Positions 52,120-60,464 of a stretch of 64,000 nucleotides of DNA are shown here, piece by piece. This stretch comes from Thalassobaculum fulvum (GTDB lineage Bacteria > Pseudomonadota > Alphaproteobacteria > Thalassobaculales > Thalassobaculaceae). Numbering within the stretch: position 1 is the first letter of the stretch; each line of letters begins with the position of its first letter. The position numbers and the translations under genes were made by a program. Under the pieces are notes generated by a model, which was not told the origin of the DNA, did no database searches, and saw only the letters and a list, made by a program, of their open reading frames with translations. The stretch lies in the NCBI RefSeq assembly GCF_014652915.1, contig NZ_BMZS01000009.1, positions 62,001 to 126,000 on the forward strand, written 5' to 3'.

Positions 52120-53273
52120 CCTGGGATCTGCGCGGCAGGACCGCCATCGTCGGCGCGGCCACCGCCCATCTGGGCACCGCACCCGGCTATTCGCACATGG
52201 AGATCGCCGCGGCGGCGGCCCGGGCGGCACTGGCCGACGCCGGGCTGACGGTCAAGGACGTCGACGGGCTGTTCGCGGTGTCGATGCACTCGGTGTTCCC
52301 GGCGCTGACCTATGCCGAGTACCTCGGCATCCAGCCGCGGTTTTCCGAGGCCACCATCGTCGGCGGCTCGTCGGCGGTGATCCAGATGCTGCACGCCGCA
52401 TTGGCCCTGGAGAACGGCCAGTGCGACGTGGCGCTGATCGTCTACGGCTCCAACCAGCGCTCGGCCTCCGGCAAGCTGCATTCGCCGTCCGGCGCCGAGA
52501 ACCTGCCCTACGAGAAGCCGTACAGGCTGCGGTCGCCGATCGCCGGCTACGCCATGTCGGCGGCCCGCCACGTGCACGACTACGGCACCACGCGCGAGCA
52601 GCTCGCCGAGGTGGCGGTGGCGGCCCGGTTGTGGGCGGCGATGAACCCGGAGGCGTTCATGCGCGACCCGCTGACCGCCGCCGACGTGCTGGGATCGCGC
52701 ATGGTGTGCGACCCGCTGACCGTGCGCGACTGCTGCCTGGTGACCGACGGCGGCGGTGCGGTGGTGATGACCCGGGCCGACCGGGCCCGGGACCTCAAGA
52801 AGGATCCGGTCTACCTGCTGGGCTGTGCCGGCGGCCACACCCACCGCCAGTACTCGATGATGCCGACGCTGACCACGACGGCGGCGGTGCAGAGCGGCCG
52901 CGCGGCGTTCGCGATGGCCGGGCTGACCCCGGCCGATGTCGACGTGGTGCAGGTCTACGACGCCTTCACCATCAACGCGGTGATGCTGCTGGAGGATCTC
53001 GGCTTCTGCCCGAAGGGCGAGGGCGGGGCGTTCGTCGGCGACGGCCGGCTGCGGCCCGGCGGCGCGCTGCCGTTCAACACCTACGGCGGCGGCCTGTCCT
53101 GCACCCATCCCGGCATGCTCGGCATCTTCACCACCATCGAGGCGGTGCGGCAGCTGCGCGGCGAGTGCGGCGAGCGCCAGGTGGCGGGCGCGACCGTCGG
53201 CCTTGCCCACGGCAACGGCGGCATGTTCGCCCACGAGTCGACCGCGCTGCTCGGCACGGCGGCGACGTTGTGA
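52116..53273 (+). CDS. Thiolase-fold protein, no obvious nucleophile Cys
   Basis: A 385-residue thiolase superfamily protein. The usual nucleophile Cys position reads GGSSAVIQM (Ser), and the later catalytic region reads GGGLSCTHPGMLG with its own Cys and His. This pattern is seen in SCP2-thiolase/Ltp-type enzymes that catalyse retro-aldol or acyl-transfer reactions with a DUF35 partner. Substrate unknown; it could be a branched or steroid-like CoA ester. It is coupled to the DUF35 and cobU genes on both sides. Confidence 0.85.
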   Translation: MTWDLRGRTAIVGAATAHLGTAPGYSHMEIAAAAARAALADAGLTVKDVDGLFAVSMHSVFPALTYAEYLGIQPRFSEATIVGGSSAVIQMLHAALALENGQCDVALIVYGSNQRSASGKLHSPSGAENLPYEKPYRLRSPIAGYAMSAARHVHDYGTTREQLAEVAVAARLWAAMNPEAFMRDPLTAADVLGSRMVCDPLTVRDCCLVTDGGGAVVMTRADRARDLKKDPVYLLGCAGGHTHRQYSMMPTLTTTAAVQSGRAAFAMAGLTPADVDVVQVYDAFTINAVMLLEDLGFCPKGEGGAFVGDGRLRPGGALPFNTYGGGLSCTHPGMLGIFTTIEAVRQLRGECGERQVAGATVGLAHGNGGMFAHESTALLGTAATL

Positions 53274-53791
53274 GAGGACGGCTCGCCCTGATCGTCGGCG
53301 GCGCCCGGTCCGGCAAGTCGCGCCGGGCCGAGGCGCTGGCGCTCGATTGGGGCGGCGAGCCGGTTTACCTCGCCACCGCCGAGCCGTTCGACGACGAGAT
53401 GCGCGAGCGCGTCGCGCAGCACCGGGCCGACCGGCAGGGTCGCGGCTGGGTCACGGTCGAGGAGCCGCTCGACCTGCCGGCGGCGCTGGCCCGCGAGGCG
53501 ACCGCCGGCCGCACCGTGCTGGTCGAGTGCCTGACCACCTGGGTCGGCAACCTGATGGTCCACGATCGGCCGGTCGAGCCGGAGATCGCGCGCCTGCTGG
53601 CCGGCCTGGATCAGGGCCTTGCCGCGGATCTGGTGCTGGTCGCCAACGAGGTCGGGCTCGGCATCGTGCCGGAGAACCGCATGGCGCGGGCGTTCCGCGA
53701 CCATGCCGGCCGGCTGCACCAGGAGCTGGCGGCGCGCGCCGGCCGGGTCGAGCTGGTGGTGGCCGGGATCCCGATGACGGTGAAGGGCTGA
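53270..53791 (+). CDS. cobU: Adenosylcobinamide kinase/guanylyltransferase
   Basis: A 173-residue CobU/CobP that phosphorylates adenosylcobinamide and adds GMP, a late step of B12 synthesis. The P-loop is GGARSGKS, followed by AEALALDWG and YLATAEPFDDEMRERVAQH (with the reactive His), and a C-terminal VLVANEVGLGIVPENRMARAFRDHAG. GTG 53270 overlaps the thiolase stop (GTGA). Its location after thiolase genes is unusual; other cob genes are not next to it, apart from cobD 4.4 kb away. Confidence 0.95.
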   Translation: MRGRLALIVGGARSGKSRRAEALALDWGGEPVYLATAEPFDDEMRERVAQHRADRQGRGWVTVEEPLDLPAALAREATAGRTVLVECLTTWVGNLMVHDRPVEPEIARLLAGLDQGLAADLVLVANEVGLGIVPENRMARAFRDHAGRLHQELAARAGRVELVVAGIPMTVKG

Positions 53792-53798
53792 GCCCGAC

Positions 53799-54329
53799 TC
53801 AGTCGGCTCGCGCGAAGTCCGGCCGGTCGATCGTCGCCCAGGCGTAGGTCGTCAGGTTGACGATGGTATCGACGGTCTCGCCGTCGGCCGCCAGCGGCAG
53901 GCTGAGCCGGGCCAGCTGGCGGGCGTGCCGGGACGAGGCGACCCGCGGCCAGCCCTGGCGGAACTCGGGCTGCCGGGTCTCGACCAGCCGGGTGAAGGCG
54001 GCGTTCAGGGTCTCGGCCCGCGACGCCGGGTCGATGAACTCGTCGATGTAGCGGCCCGAGCGGGCGAACGGCGAGGTCATGTAGACGGCGCTGCCGACCA
54101 GCTGCAGACGGAAGCGCAGCGGATCGCGCTCGACGTCGACCAGCCACAGGTGCTGCAGCAGCTGCGGATACCGGTGCGCCAGCTCGACCGGGTCGAAGTG
54201 CTGGCGGCCGGGCAGCTTGCCGTTCAGCGGATGGATGCCGTGCCAGTGGTCGTACAGCAGCGACTCGAGCTGGCCGAGCCGGCCGTCGAACGGGCGTGGC
54301 GAATCCGGGCAGTCGAAGGCATAGGCCAT
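53799..54329 (-). CDS. PAS_5-type protein, third copy
   Basis: A 176-residue PAS-like protein of the same group as the pair at 46335-47432 but clearly diverged: LYDHWHGIHPLNGKLPGRQHFDPVELAHRYPQLLQHLWLVDVERDPLRFRLQLVGSAVYMTSPFARSGRYIDEFID. The gene converges on cobU with seven bases between stops. It is separate from the tandem pair, suggesting an older family in this genome. Role unknown. Confidence 0.75.
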   Translation of the reverse strand: MAYAFDCPDSPRPFDGRLGQLESLLYDHWHGIHPLNGKLPGRQHFDPVELAHRYPQLLQHLWLVDVERDPLRFRLQLVGSAVYMTSPFARSGRYIDEFIDPASRAETLNAAFTRLVETRQPEFRQGWPRVASSRHARQLARLSLPLAADGETVDTIVNLTTYAWATIDRPDFARAD

Positions 54330-54456
54330 GGGCGCACTCCGGGGAACTAGAACCCGGACTATGCCGGCAAATCCCGAACTTTCCGTTAAAGGCAGAGGTT
54401 AAGCCGGACCGCCAAGCGGATCTTGCCAGTTTGCCGCCGCCGGGTACTCTCCGCCC

Positions 54457-55854
54457 ATGACCGCACCGACCACCCTGTTCGAAAAGATCTGGCGCCAGCA
54501 CCGCATCGTCGAACGCGACGACGGCCAGGCTCTGCTGTGGATCGACCGCCATCTCTGCCACGAGGGATCGTTCCACGCCTTCGACAAGCTGGCGCGCTCC
54601 GGCCGCAAGGTCCGGCGCCCGGACCTGACCTTCGCGATCGCCGATCACTACGTGCCGACCCGCGACCGGGCCGCCGGCGCCCGCGACCCGGAGATCGCGA
54701 CGATGATCCGGCTGCTCGGCGAGAACGCCGCGGCCAACCGGGTCCGGCTGTTCGGCCTGGACGATCCGGACCAGGGCATCGTGCACGTGGTGGCGCCCGA
54801 GCTCGGGCTGACCCAGCCCGGTGCCACCCTGGTGTGCGGCGACAGCCACACCTCGACCCACGGCGCCTTCGGGGCGCTGGCCTTCGGGATCGGCGCGTCC
54901 GAGGTCGCGCACGTGCTGGCGACCCAGTCGCTGTGGCAGAAACGGCCGCGCACCCTGCGCATCGCGGTCGACGGGCGGCTCGGGGCCCATGTCACCGCCA
55001 AGGACCTGATCCTGGCGGTGATCGCCCGGATCGGCGCCGACGGCGCGGCCGGCCACGTGGTCGAGTACGCCGGCGAGGCGGTCCGCGCGCTGTCGATGGA
55101 AGCCCGCATGACGGTCTGCAACATGACCATCGAGGCCGGCGGCCGGGCCGGCATGATCGCGCCCGACGACACCACCCTGAACTGGCTGCACGGCCGGCGC
55201 TACGCGCCGAAGGGCGCCGACTGGGACGCCGCGGTCGCCGACTGGCGCGGCCTGGCGAGCGACCCTGAGGCGGCGTTCGACCGCGAGGTCGCGCTCGACG
55301 CCGCCGGGATCGCGCCGACCGTCACCTGGGGTACCAGCCCGGAGCACGCGCTGCCGGTGACCGCGACGGTTCCCGATCCGTCGAACGAGCCGGACAGCGG
55401 CAGGCGGGCGGCCCTCGAGGCGGCGCTGTCCTACATGGAGCTGACGCCGGGGACGCCGCTGGTCGGCATCGCGGTCGACCAGGTGTTCATCGGGTCCTGC
55501 ACCAACGCCCGGCTCGACGACCTGCGGGCGGCCGCGGCGGTGCTGAAGGACCGGCGGGCGGCGGTGCCGGTGATGGTGGTGCCGGGATCGTCCGCGGTGA
55601 AGCGCGCCGCCGAGGTCGAGGGGCTCGACCGGGTGTTCCGCGACGCCGGCGCGGAGTGGCTGGAGTCCGGCTGCTCGATGTGTGCCGCCACCAACGGCGA
55701 CATGGTGGCGCCGGGGAAGCGCTGCGCCTCGACCACCAACCGGAATTTCCGCGGCCGCCAGGGCCCGGGTTCGCGCACCCACCTGATGAGCCCGGCGATG
55801 GCCGCGGCCGCCGCCGTCACCGGCCGGATCACCGACGTAAGGGAACTGGCGTGA
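54457..55854 (+). CDS. leuC: 3-isopropylmalate dehydratase large subunit
   Basis: A 465-residue aconitase-superfamily protein that isomerises 2-isopropylmalate in leucine synthesis; it pairs with LeuD. The [4Fe-4S] cysteines are seen in [15 protein letters not shown] and in [13 protein letters not shown]. The substrate-binding [14 protein letters not shown] and the C-terminal [24 protein letters not shown] are typical. The end is extended by the first copy of a 14-base tandem repeat, which adds ...RELA. Confidence 0.98.
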   Translation: MTAPTTLFEKIWRQHRIVERDDGQALLWIDRHLCHEGSFHAFDKLARSGRKVRRPDLTFAIADHYVPTRDRAAGARDPEIATMIRLLGENAAANRVRLFGLDDPDQGIVHVVAPELGLTQPGATLVCGDSHTSTHGAFGALAFGIGASEVAHVLATQSLWQKRPRTLRIAVDGRLGAHVTAKDLILAVIARIGADGAAGHVVEYAGEAVRALSMEARMTVCNMTIEAGGRAGMIAPDDTTLNWLHGRRYAPKGADWDAAVADWRGLASDPEAAFDREVALDAAGIAPTVTWGTSPEHALPVTATVPDPSNEPDSGRRAALEAALSYMELTPGTPLVGIAVDQVFIGSCTNARLDDLRAAAAVLKDRRAAVPVMVVPGSSAVKRAAEVEGLDRVFRDAGAEWLESGCSMCAATNGDMVAPGKRCASTTNRNFRGRQGPGSRTHLMSPAMAAAAAVTGRITDVRELA

Positions 55855-55868
55855 GGGAACTGGCGTGA
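55840..55868 (+). repeat. 14-bp perfect tandem duplication at the leuC/leuD junction
   Basis: AGGGAACTGGCGTG is at 55840-55853 and repeated at 55854-55867 (then A in both). The first copy contains the leuC stop and a GTG (55851) that would have overlapped it; the second contains GTG 55865, the leuD start. The ancestral arrangement was probably a GTGA overlap, now separated by 10 bases. The first GTG now reads only five codons before TGA. Confidence 0.9.
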
Positions 55869-56482
55869 CCCCGTTCGACACCCTGACCGCGCCGGCGGTC
55901 CCGTTGCGGCTGGCCAACGTCGATACCGACCAGTTGCTGCCCGGCCGGTTCCTGCGCAAGCCGCGCAGCGACGGCTACGACAACTACCTGTTCCACGACG
56001 TCCGGCGCGATGCCGACGGCGCGCTCCGGCCGGACTTCCCGCTGAACGATCCCCGCTGGGCCGGTGCGCCGATCCTGGTGGCCGACCGCAACTTCGGCGG
56101 CGGGTCGTCGCGCGAGGGCGCCGTCTACGCCCTGGTGGACGCCGGCATCCGGGCGGTGATCGCGCCGAGCTTCGGCGACATATTCTACTCGAACGCCATC
56201 AAGAACGGCCTGCTGCCGATCCGGCTGCCGGTCGAGGCGATCGAGCGGCTGTGGCAGATCGCCGAGGTCGACCCCTCGGCGCCGCTGACCGTCGACCTGG
56301 CCGCCCAGACCGTGCGTCCCGCCAACGGCGAGCCGGTCGGCTTCGAGATCGACCCGTTCCACAAGTCGTGCCTGCTGGCCGGCACCGACGACATCGACCT
56401 GACCCTCGAGCACGCCGACGCGATTTCGGCGTTCGAGCGGTCGGACCGGGCGGCGCGGCCGTGGCGGGCACCGGCCGGCTGA
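55865..56482 (+). CDS. leuD: 3-isopropylmalate dehydratase small subunit
   Basis: A 205-residue protein that forms the swivelling domain of isopropylmalate isomerase together with LeuC. Conserved NVDTDQLLPGRFLRK and NFGGGSSREGAVYALVDAG (substrate-binding loop) are present. It starts at GTG 55865, within the second copy of the 14-base repeat. leuB is not in the window. Confidence 0.97.
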   Translation: MTPFDTLTAPAVPLRLANVDTDQLLPGRFLRKPRSDGYDNYLFHDVRRDADGALRPDFPLNDPRWAGAPILVADRNFGGGSSREGAVYALVDAGIRAVIAPSFGDIFYSNAIKNGLLPIRLPVEAIERLWQIAEVDPSAPLTVDLAAQTVRPANGEPVGFEIDPFHKSCLLAGTDDIDLTLEHADAISAFERSDRAARPWRAPAG

Positions 56483-56647
56483 CGCTTACGGGTCATCCGT
56501 CGCGCTTGGACGGTCTCTTTAAGACCTGAAGGTGAAAGGCCTCGAGCGCTTTCAGGTCGCGCCGGATCTGACAGTGGCACCCGGGCGTGGCTGTCGTCTC
56601 TGATCCGACCGCTGGACGGGGGCGTCCGGCAAGCGGCGGGAATCGCC

Positions 56648-56881
56648 TCAGAAGAACTGCCACTCGCCGGTCAGGTCGTGCAGCCGATACACCGATGTGG
56701 TGTACGCCAGGGCCACGACCGCAAAGGCCGAGGCCCCGGCCGCCGGCAGGCCGGTCTGGGCGGCCGCTTCGACCGCAATCATGGTTAACGTCGCTGGAAC
56801 CCCGAGCCAGGCGCAGAGACGCAGCCGGCGTCGGGCTTTCGTCTCGGCGTGGCGACGTCGGGTGAAGACCCTTCGTTGCAT
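56648..56881 (-). CDS. Small two-helix membrane protein
   Basis: A 77-residue protein with a basic N-terminus (QRRVFTRRRHAETKARRRLRL) and two hydrophobic stretches (about 22-40 and 47-64). GGAAGG precedes ATG 56881 at 12 bases. It stands alone between leuD and the DMT gene. No family is recognised and it may be a short species-specific protein. Confidence 0.5.
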   Translation of the reverse strand: MQRRVFTRRRHAETKARRRLRLCAWLGVPATLTMIAVEAAAQTGLPAAGASAFAVVALAYTTSVYRLHDLTGEWQFF

Positions 56882-56917
56882 CGCACCCGCCTTCCGAACG
56901 GAAACAAAAATTTCTGA

Positions 56918-56945
56918 TTGACCTTACAACAGGAGGGCCTATAGT
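56918..56945 (+). promoter_or_regulatory. Sigma70-like promoter
   Basis: TTGACC (56918-56923) and TATAGT (56940-56945) are separated by 16 bases, one mismatch each from the consensus in a locally AT-rich stretch (AACAAAAATTTCTGATTGACC). No reading frame starts downstream on this strand before the DMT gene end, so the transcript would be non-coding. Confidence 0.55.
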
Positions 56946-56950
56946 CAAAG

Positions 56951-57050
56951 TGCTTTCGGACTGGGGCACGTCCCCCTCTCCCCACCTGATGCCCGGTTCG
57001 AGACGCGAGTACCAGTAGGCCCGGAAGGTTCGCCTTCCGGGCCTCGCTCG
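56951..57050 (+). ncRNA. Possible small RNA ending in a 12-bp hairpin
   Basis: Downstream of the promoter is ~100 bases without a gene, ending in a perfect 12-bp hairpin AGGCCCGGAAGG-TTCG-CCTTCCGGGCCT (57017-57044) with a UUCG tetraloop. There is no U-run, so factor-dependent termination or a different boundary is possible. A 3-5 base CCCC run in the middle could act as an unpaired loop. It does not match 6S, SRP or tmRNA. The end was set just past the hairpin. Confidence 0.35.
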
Positions 57051-57092
57051 TTGGGGGATCGGGCGTCAACAGCCTGTAGTTGTTTTGATTTT

Positions 57093-58082
57093 CTAGTCAG
57101 GCTCGCTTTGATCGTGTTGCGCCGAGGCCGCCCGCCGGCGGGCCGCGCGCGCCAGGGTTGCTTCGCGGTGGGCGATGTAGGCGGCCGATCCGGCGATCAC
57201 CGCCGCACCGAGAAAGGTCCACACCGTCGGCACCTCGCCGAACGCCGCCCAGCCGATGGCGGCGGCGAACGGCATGCGCAGGTACTCGAAGCTCATCACC
57301 AGGCTGGCCTCGCCGGCCGCGAAGCCGCGCGTGACCGCCAGGTGCCCGAGCGTGCCGCACAGCCCGATCGCGGCGGCGATCCCGATCTGGGTCGGCGACG
57401 GCCACTCCCAGAACGGCAGGGCGGCGACCAGGGTCATCGGCGTCATCATGACCACCATCCAGGTGACCACGGCCTCGGTCGGTTCGGTGTCGGTCAGCCG
57501 CTTGACGATCAGCATGTTGGCGGCGGTGGTGGCGGCCGCCAGCAGGGTCCACAGCGCCGCCGGCTCGACCGCGGTGACCCCCGGCCGCAGGATGATCAGC
57601 ACGCCGATGAACCCCAGCACCGTCGCCGTCCAGCGCCGCCGCCGCACGGTCTCGTGCAGCACCAGCGCGGCGCCGACCGTCGCGAACAGCGGGGCGGTGA
57701 AGCTGAGCGCGGTGGCGTCGGCCAGCGCGATGAACCGCAGCGCGTAGAACCCGGCCAGCATGCCGACCAGCCCGAACGCCGCCCGCGCCGTGTACAGCGG
57801 CAGCTTGCGGGTCCGCAGTGCCCGCGGCCCGTGGCGCAGCAGCCACGGCGCCATCCACAGCAGCCCGAAGAAGCAGCGCAGGAACGCCACCTCGAACGGG
57901 TGCAGGTCGCGCGCCGCGAACTTGATCAGCCCGCCCATCACCGCGAAGGCCAGGCCGGCCAGCGCCATCCAGATCGCCACGCGCGCGGGGCCGGGCAACC
58001 GGCCGAGCGGGTCGCCCCGGCCTGGTGCCTGATTGCGGACCGCCTGGGCGATCGGTGCGGACGAGACGGGAGCGGGAGCCAT
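57093..58082 (-). CDS. DMT/EamA-family membrane transporter
   Basis: A 329-residue inner-membrane protein with about ten helices in two EamA repeats: IWMALAGLAFAVMGGLIKFAA, MLAGFYALRFIALADATALSFTAPLFATVGAALVL and FEYLRMPFAAAIGWAAFGEVPTVWTFLGAAVI. Different from the transporter at 37198-38133, though in the same superfamily. Substrate unknown. It starts 71 bases from the divergent cobD gene. Confidence 0.9.
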   Translation of the reverse strand: MAPAPVSSAPIAQAVRNQAPGRGDPLGRLPGPARVAIWMALAGLAFAVMGGLIKFAARDLHPFEVAFLRCFFGLLWMAPWLLRHGPRALRTRKLPLYTARAAFGLVGMLAGFYALRFIALADATALSFTAPLFATVGAALVLHETVRRRRWTATVLGFIGVLIILRPGVTAVEPAALWTLLAAATTAANMLIVKRLTDTEPTEAVVTWMVVMMTPMTLVAALPFWEWPSPTQIGIAAAIGLCGTLGHLAVTRGFAAGEASLVMSFEYLRMPFAAAIGWAAFGEVPTVWTFLGAAVIAGSAAYIAHREATLARAARRRAASAQHDQSEPD

Positions 58083-58153
58083 GGATGCCGTGGACAGGGA
58101 CCGGGCGAGCGTAGTACCGAACCGGTCGGGGAACCAGCCGCGAAGGGGGCCGC

Positions 58154-59116
58154 GTGGACCGCGCCGTCGTTCTTCTGCTCGGACAGGCTTTCGACGCGCT
58201 GGTCGGCGAGCCGGAGGCGTTGTGGCGGCGATTGCCGCACCCGGTGGTGCTGGCCGGCCGGCTGGTCGGTTGGCTGGACCGGCGCTGGAACCTGGACGGC
58301 GATCCCCCCACGAGACGGCGCGACCGCGGCGTCGCCGCGCTGGCGGTCGTACTGATCGCAGCGGCGGCGGCCGGGGCGGTCCTGGCCGGCACGTTCGGGC
58401 GCCTGGGGCTGCTCGGCGGGCTCCTGGAGGCCGGCGTGGTCGGCGTGCTGCTGGCGCAGCGGTCGCTGCACGACCACGTCACCGCGGTCGCCGACGCGTT
58501 CCTGCGCGACGGCCTGTCCGGTGCCCGCCACGCGGTCTCGGCGATCGTCGGGCGGGATCCGGGCACCCTGGACGAGGCCGGAGTGTGCCGGGCGGCGATC
58601 GAGAGCACGGCCGAGAACTTCTCCGACGGGGTGGTGGCCCCGGCGTTCTGGTACCTGATCGCCGGGCTGCCCGGACTGCTGGCCTACAAGGCCCTGAACA
58701 CCGCCGACAGCATGATCGGCCATCGCAGCGACCGGCACCGGCATTTCGGCTGGGCGGCGGCCCGGCTCGACGACCTCGCCAACTGGGTGCCGGCCCGGCT
58801 GTCGGCCCTGCTGGTCGTGGCGGCCGCCTGGACCCTGCCCGACGGCGAGCCGGCGGCGGCCTGGCGGGCGGCGCGACGCGATGCCGACCGGCATCGTTCG
58901 GTCAACGCCGGCTGGCCGGAGGCGGCGTTCGCCGGCGCTCTCGGCCTGCGGCTTGCCGGGCCGAGGGTCTACGACGGCTCGATGGTCGAGGATGCCTGGA
59001 TGGGCGACGGCCGGTCGGCGGCGACGCCGGAGGACATCCGGCGGTCGCTGGCGCTGTTCCGTCGGGCCTGCCTCGGGCTGGCGGTGCTGGCGGTGCTGCT
59101 GGCGTTCGGGAGCTGA
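58154..59116 (+). CDS. cobD: Adenosylcobinamide-phosphate synthase
   Basis: A 320-residue CbiB/CobD-family membrane enzyme that attaches the aminopropanol arm to adenosylcobyric acid in B12 synthesis. The N-terminal LLGQAFDALVGEP and the central conserved ESTAENFSDGVVAPAFWYLIAGLPG and YKALNTADSMIGHRSDRHRHFGWAAARLDDLANWVPAR are diagnostic. About five membrane segments. GTG 58154 follows AGGGGG. With cobU it shows that the genome makes or salvages cobalamin. Confidence 0.96.
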   Translation: MDRAVVLLLGQAFDALVGEPEALWRRLPHPVVLAGRLVGWLDRRWNLDGDPPTRRRDRGVAALAVVLIAAAAAGAVLAGTFGRLGLLGGLLEAGVVGVLLAQRSLHDHVTAVADAFLRDGLSGARHAVSAIVGRDPGTLDEAGVCRAAIESTAENFSDGVVAPAFWYLIAGLPGLLAYKALNTADSMIGHRSDRHRHFGWAAARLDDLANWVPARLSALLVVAAAWTLPDGEPAAAWRAARRDADRHRSVNAGWPEAAFAGALGLRLAGPRVYDGSMVEDAWMGDGRSAATPEDIRRSLALFRRACLGLAVLAVLLAFGS

Positions 59117-59123
59117 GCGACGG

Positions 59124-59609
59124 TCAGCTGCCGCGGACCGGATCGACGTCGGCGCTGCGCGGCCGGCCGAGCCAGCGACGCAAGGGAATCGCCGCCAGCC
59201 AGCCCAGCGCGACGCCGAACTGATCGAACGCGAAGTCGGCGATGTCGGCGTTGCGGCCCGGGTCGAAGGCCTGCATCAGCTCGACGACCAGGCCGGCGTT
59301 CAGCAGGATGATCGCGAGGATGCCCGGGCTGACCCAGCGTCCGAGCAACGGGATCGCGAGCAACGTCGCGGCGAAGAACGCCAGCAGATGCTCGACCTTG
59401 TCGGCCTGGACCATGTGGGCCCAGGTCAGCAGTTCGGCAGGCGTCTCCAGGCTGAACCAGGCCGCGACGTTCAGCGCCGTCACGTAGACGACGGCCCAGG
59501 CGATGCGGGTCCGCATCCGGCGCGACCGCCTGCGTCGCCGTCGCTCGCGCCGCTTGCGGCGATCGATGGCCCGGCGCGCGGCACCCAAGGCATCCGATTC
59601 GACCGTCAC
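59124..59609 (-). CDS. VanZ-like membrane protein
   Basis: A 161-residue protein with the VanZ-like fold: QADKVEHLLAFFAATLLAIPLL, then VVELMQAFDPGRNADIADFAFDQFGVALGWLAA, with four helices. The N-terminal ~32 residues are extraordinarily arginine-rich ([15 protein letters not shown]), unusual for the family. GTG 59609 is used. It converges on cobD with an 8-base gap. Confidence 0.85.
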   Translation of the reverse strand: MTVESDALGAARRAIDRRKRRERRRRRRSRRMRTRIAWAVVYVTALNVAAWFSLETPAELLTWAHMVQADKVEHLLAFFAATLLAIPLLGRWVSPGILAIILLNAGLVVELMQAFDPGRNADIADFAFDQFGVALGWLAAIPLRRWLGRPRSADVDPVRGS

Positions 59610-59699
59610 TCTGTTCCCTTCGAGACCGTCCCGCCCGAATCCTAGAAGATGCCGGCGGGCTTGGCGAGGGTCACTCCCGCCGTCGGAGCACGGCGGTCG

Positions 59700-60353
59700 T
59701 CAGAACTCGGCCGAATCGATGACCATCGGCTCGTCGGCGGCCGACTTCGCCCACTCCTTCATGCTCTCCAGGCTCCAGACGGCGTCGGCATAGGCCTGCT
59801 CGACCTCGCCCAGGGCCACCGCATAGGTGCGGAACCGCGAGACCACCGGCGCGAACATCGCGTCGGCGATCGTGAAGCGCCCGAACAGGAACGGCCCGTC
59901 GCCGCCATGGCGCGACCGGCATTGCCGCCACAGGGCTGCGATCCGGTCGATGTCCTCCTTCACCCCCGGCTTGCGGCCCTCCTCGGGAAACCGCGACCGG
60001 ATGTTCATCGGCATGTGGGTCCGCAGGGCCGAGAAGCCGGTGTGCATCTCGGCCGAGATCGAGCGCGCGACCGCCCGGGCGGCGGAGTCGTCCGGCCACA
60101 GGCCGGCCTCGGGCCGCAGTTCGGCGACGTACTCGCAGATCGCCAGGCTGTCCCAGACCGTCAGGTCGCCGTGCTTGAGCGCCGGGACGCGGCCGGAGGC
60201 CGAGTGCTTCAGGATCGCCGCCTTGGTGCCGGGTTCGTCGAGCGCGATCAGGACCTCGTCGAACGCGATGCCCGCATGGCGCAGTGCAAGCCATGGTCTG
60301 AGCGACCATGACGAGTAGTTCTTGTTGCCGATGACCAGGGTGAACTCTGCCAC
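59700..60353 (-). CDS. Glutathione S-transferase family protein
   Basis: A 217-residue GST-fold protein: N-terminal TLVIGNKNYSSWSLRPWLAL (Ser at the catalytic site), then GRVPALKHGDLTVWDSLAICEYVAEL (cis-Pro and glutathione contacts), and a helical domain with FGRFTIADAMFAPVV. It is of the type often annotated YfcF-like. GGAGGAA precedes GTG 60353. Fourth GST in the window. Confidence 0.9.
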   Translation of the reverse strand: MAEFTLVIGNKNYSSWSLRPWLALRHAGIAFDEVLIALDEPGTKAAILKHSASGRVPALKHGDLTVWDSLAICEYVAELRPEAGLWPDDSAARAVARSISAEMHTGFSALRTHMPMNIRSRFPEEGRKPGVKEDIDRIAALWRQCRSRHGGDGPFLFGRFTIADAMFAPVVSRFRTYAVALGEVEQAYADAVWSLESMKEWAKSAADEPMVIDSAEF

Positions 60354-60464
60354 GCCGCGTTCCTCCAGACCTGCCTTGACGTCCACATTTAAGCGCCTCG
60401 CTTGTCGGCGTGAAGCCCCGAGCGGTATACCGTCGGCAAACCGCTGCGATTACGGAGACTTCCC

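Noticed and set aside
54340-54456. CtrA-like TTAA sites before leuC
   Set aside because: Spacing between the TTAA copies is nine bases instead of seven.
56990-57020. tRNA-like GGTTCGAG followed by ACCA
   Set aside because: The stem partners do not pair and there is no D-arm or anticodon arm; cloverleaf folding fails.
53100-58200. Cobalamin riboswitch near cobU or cobD
   Set aside because: cobU overlaps the thiolase gene with no leader, and the short cobD leader has no B12-box-like sequence.
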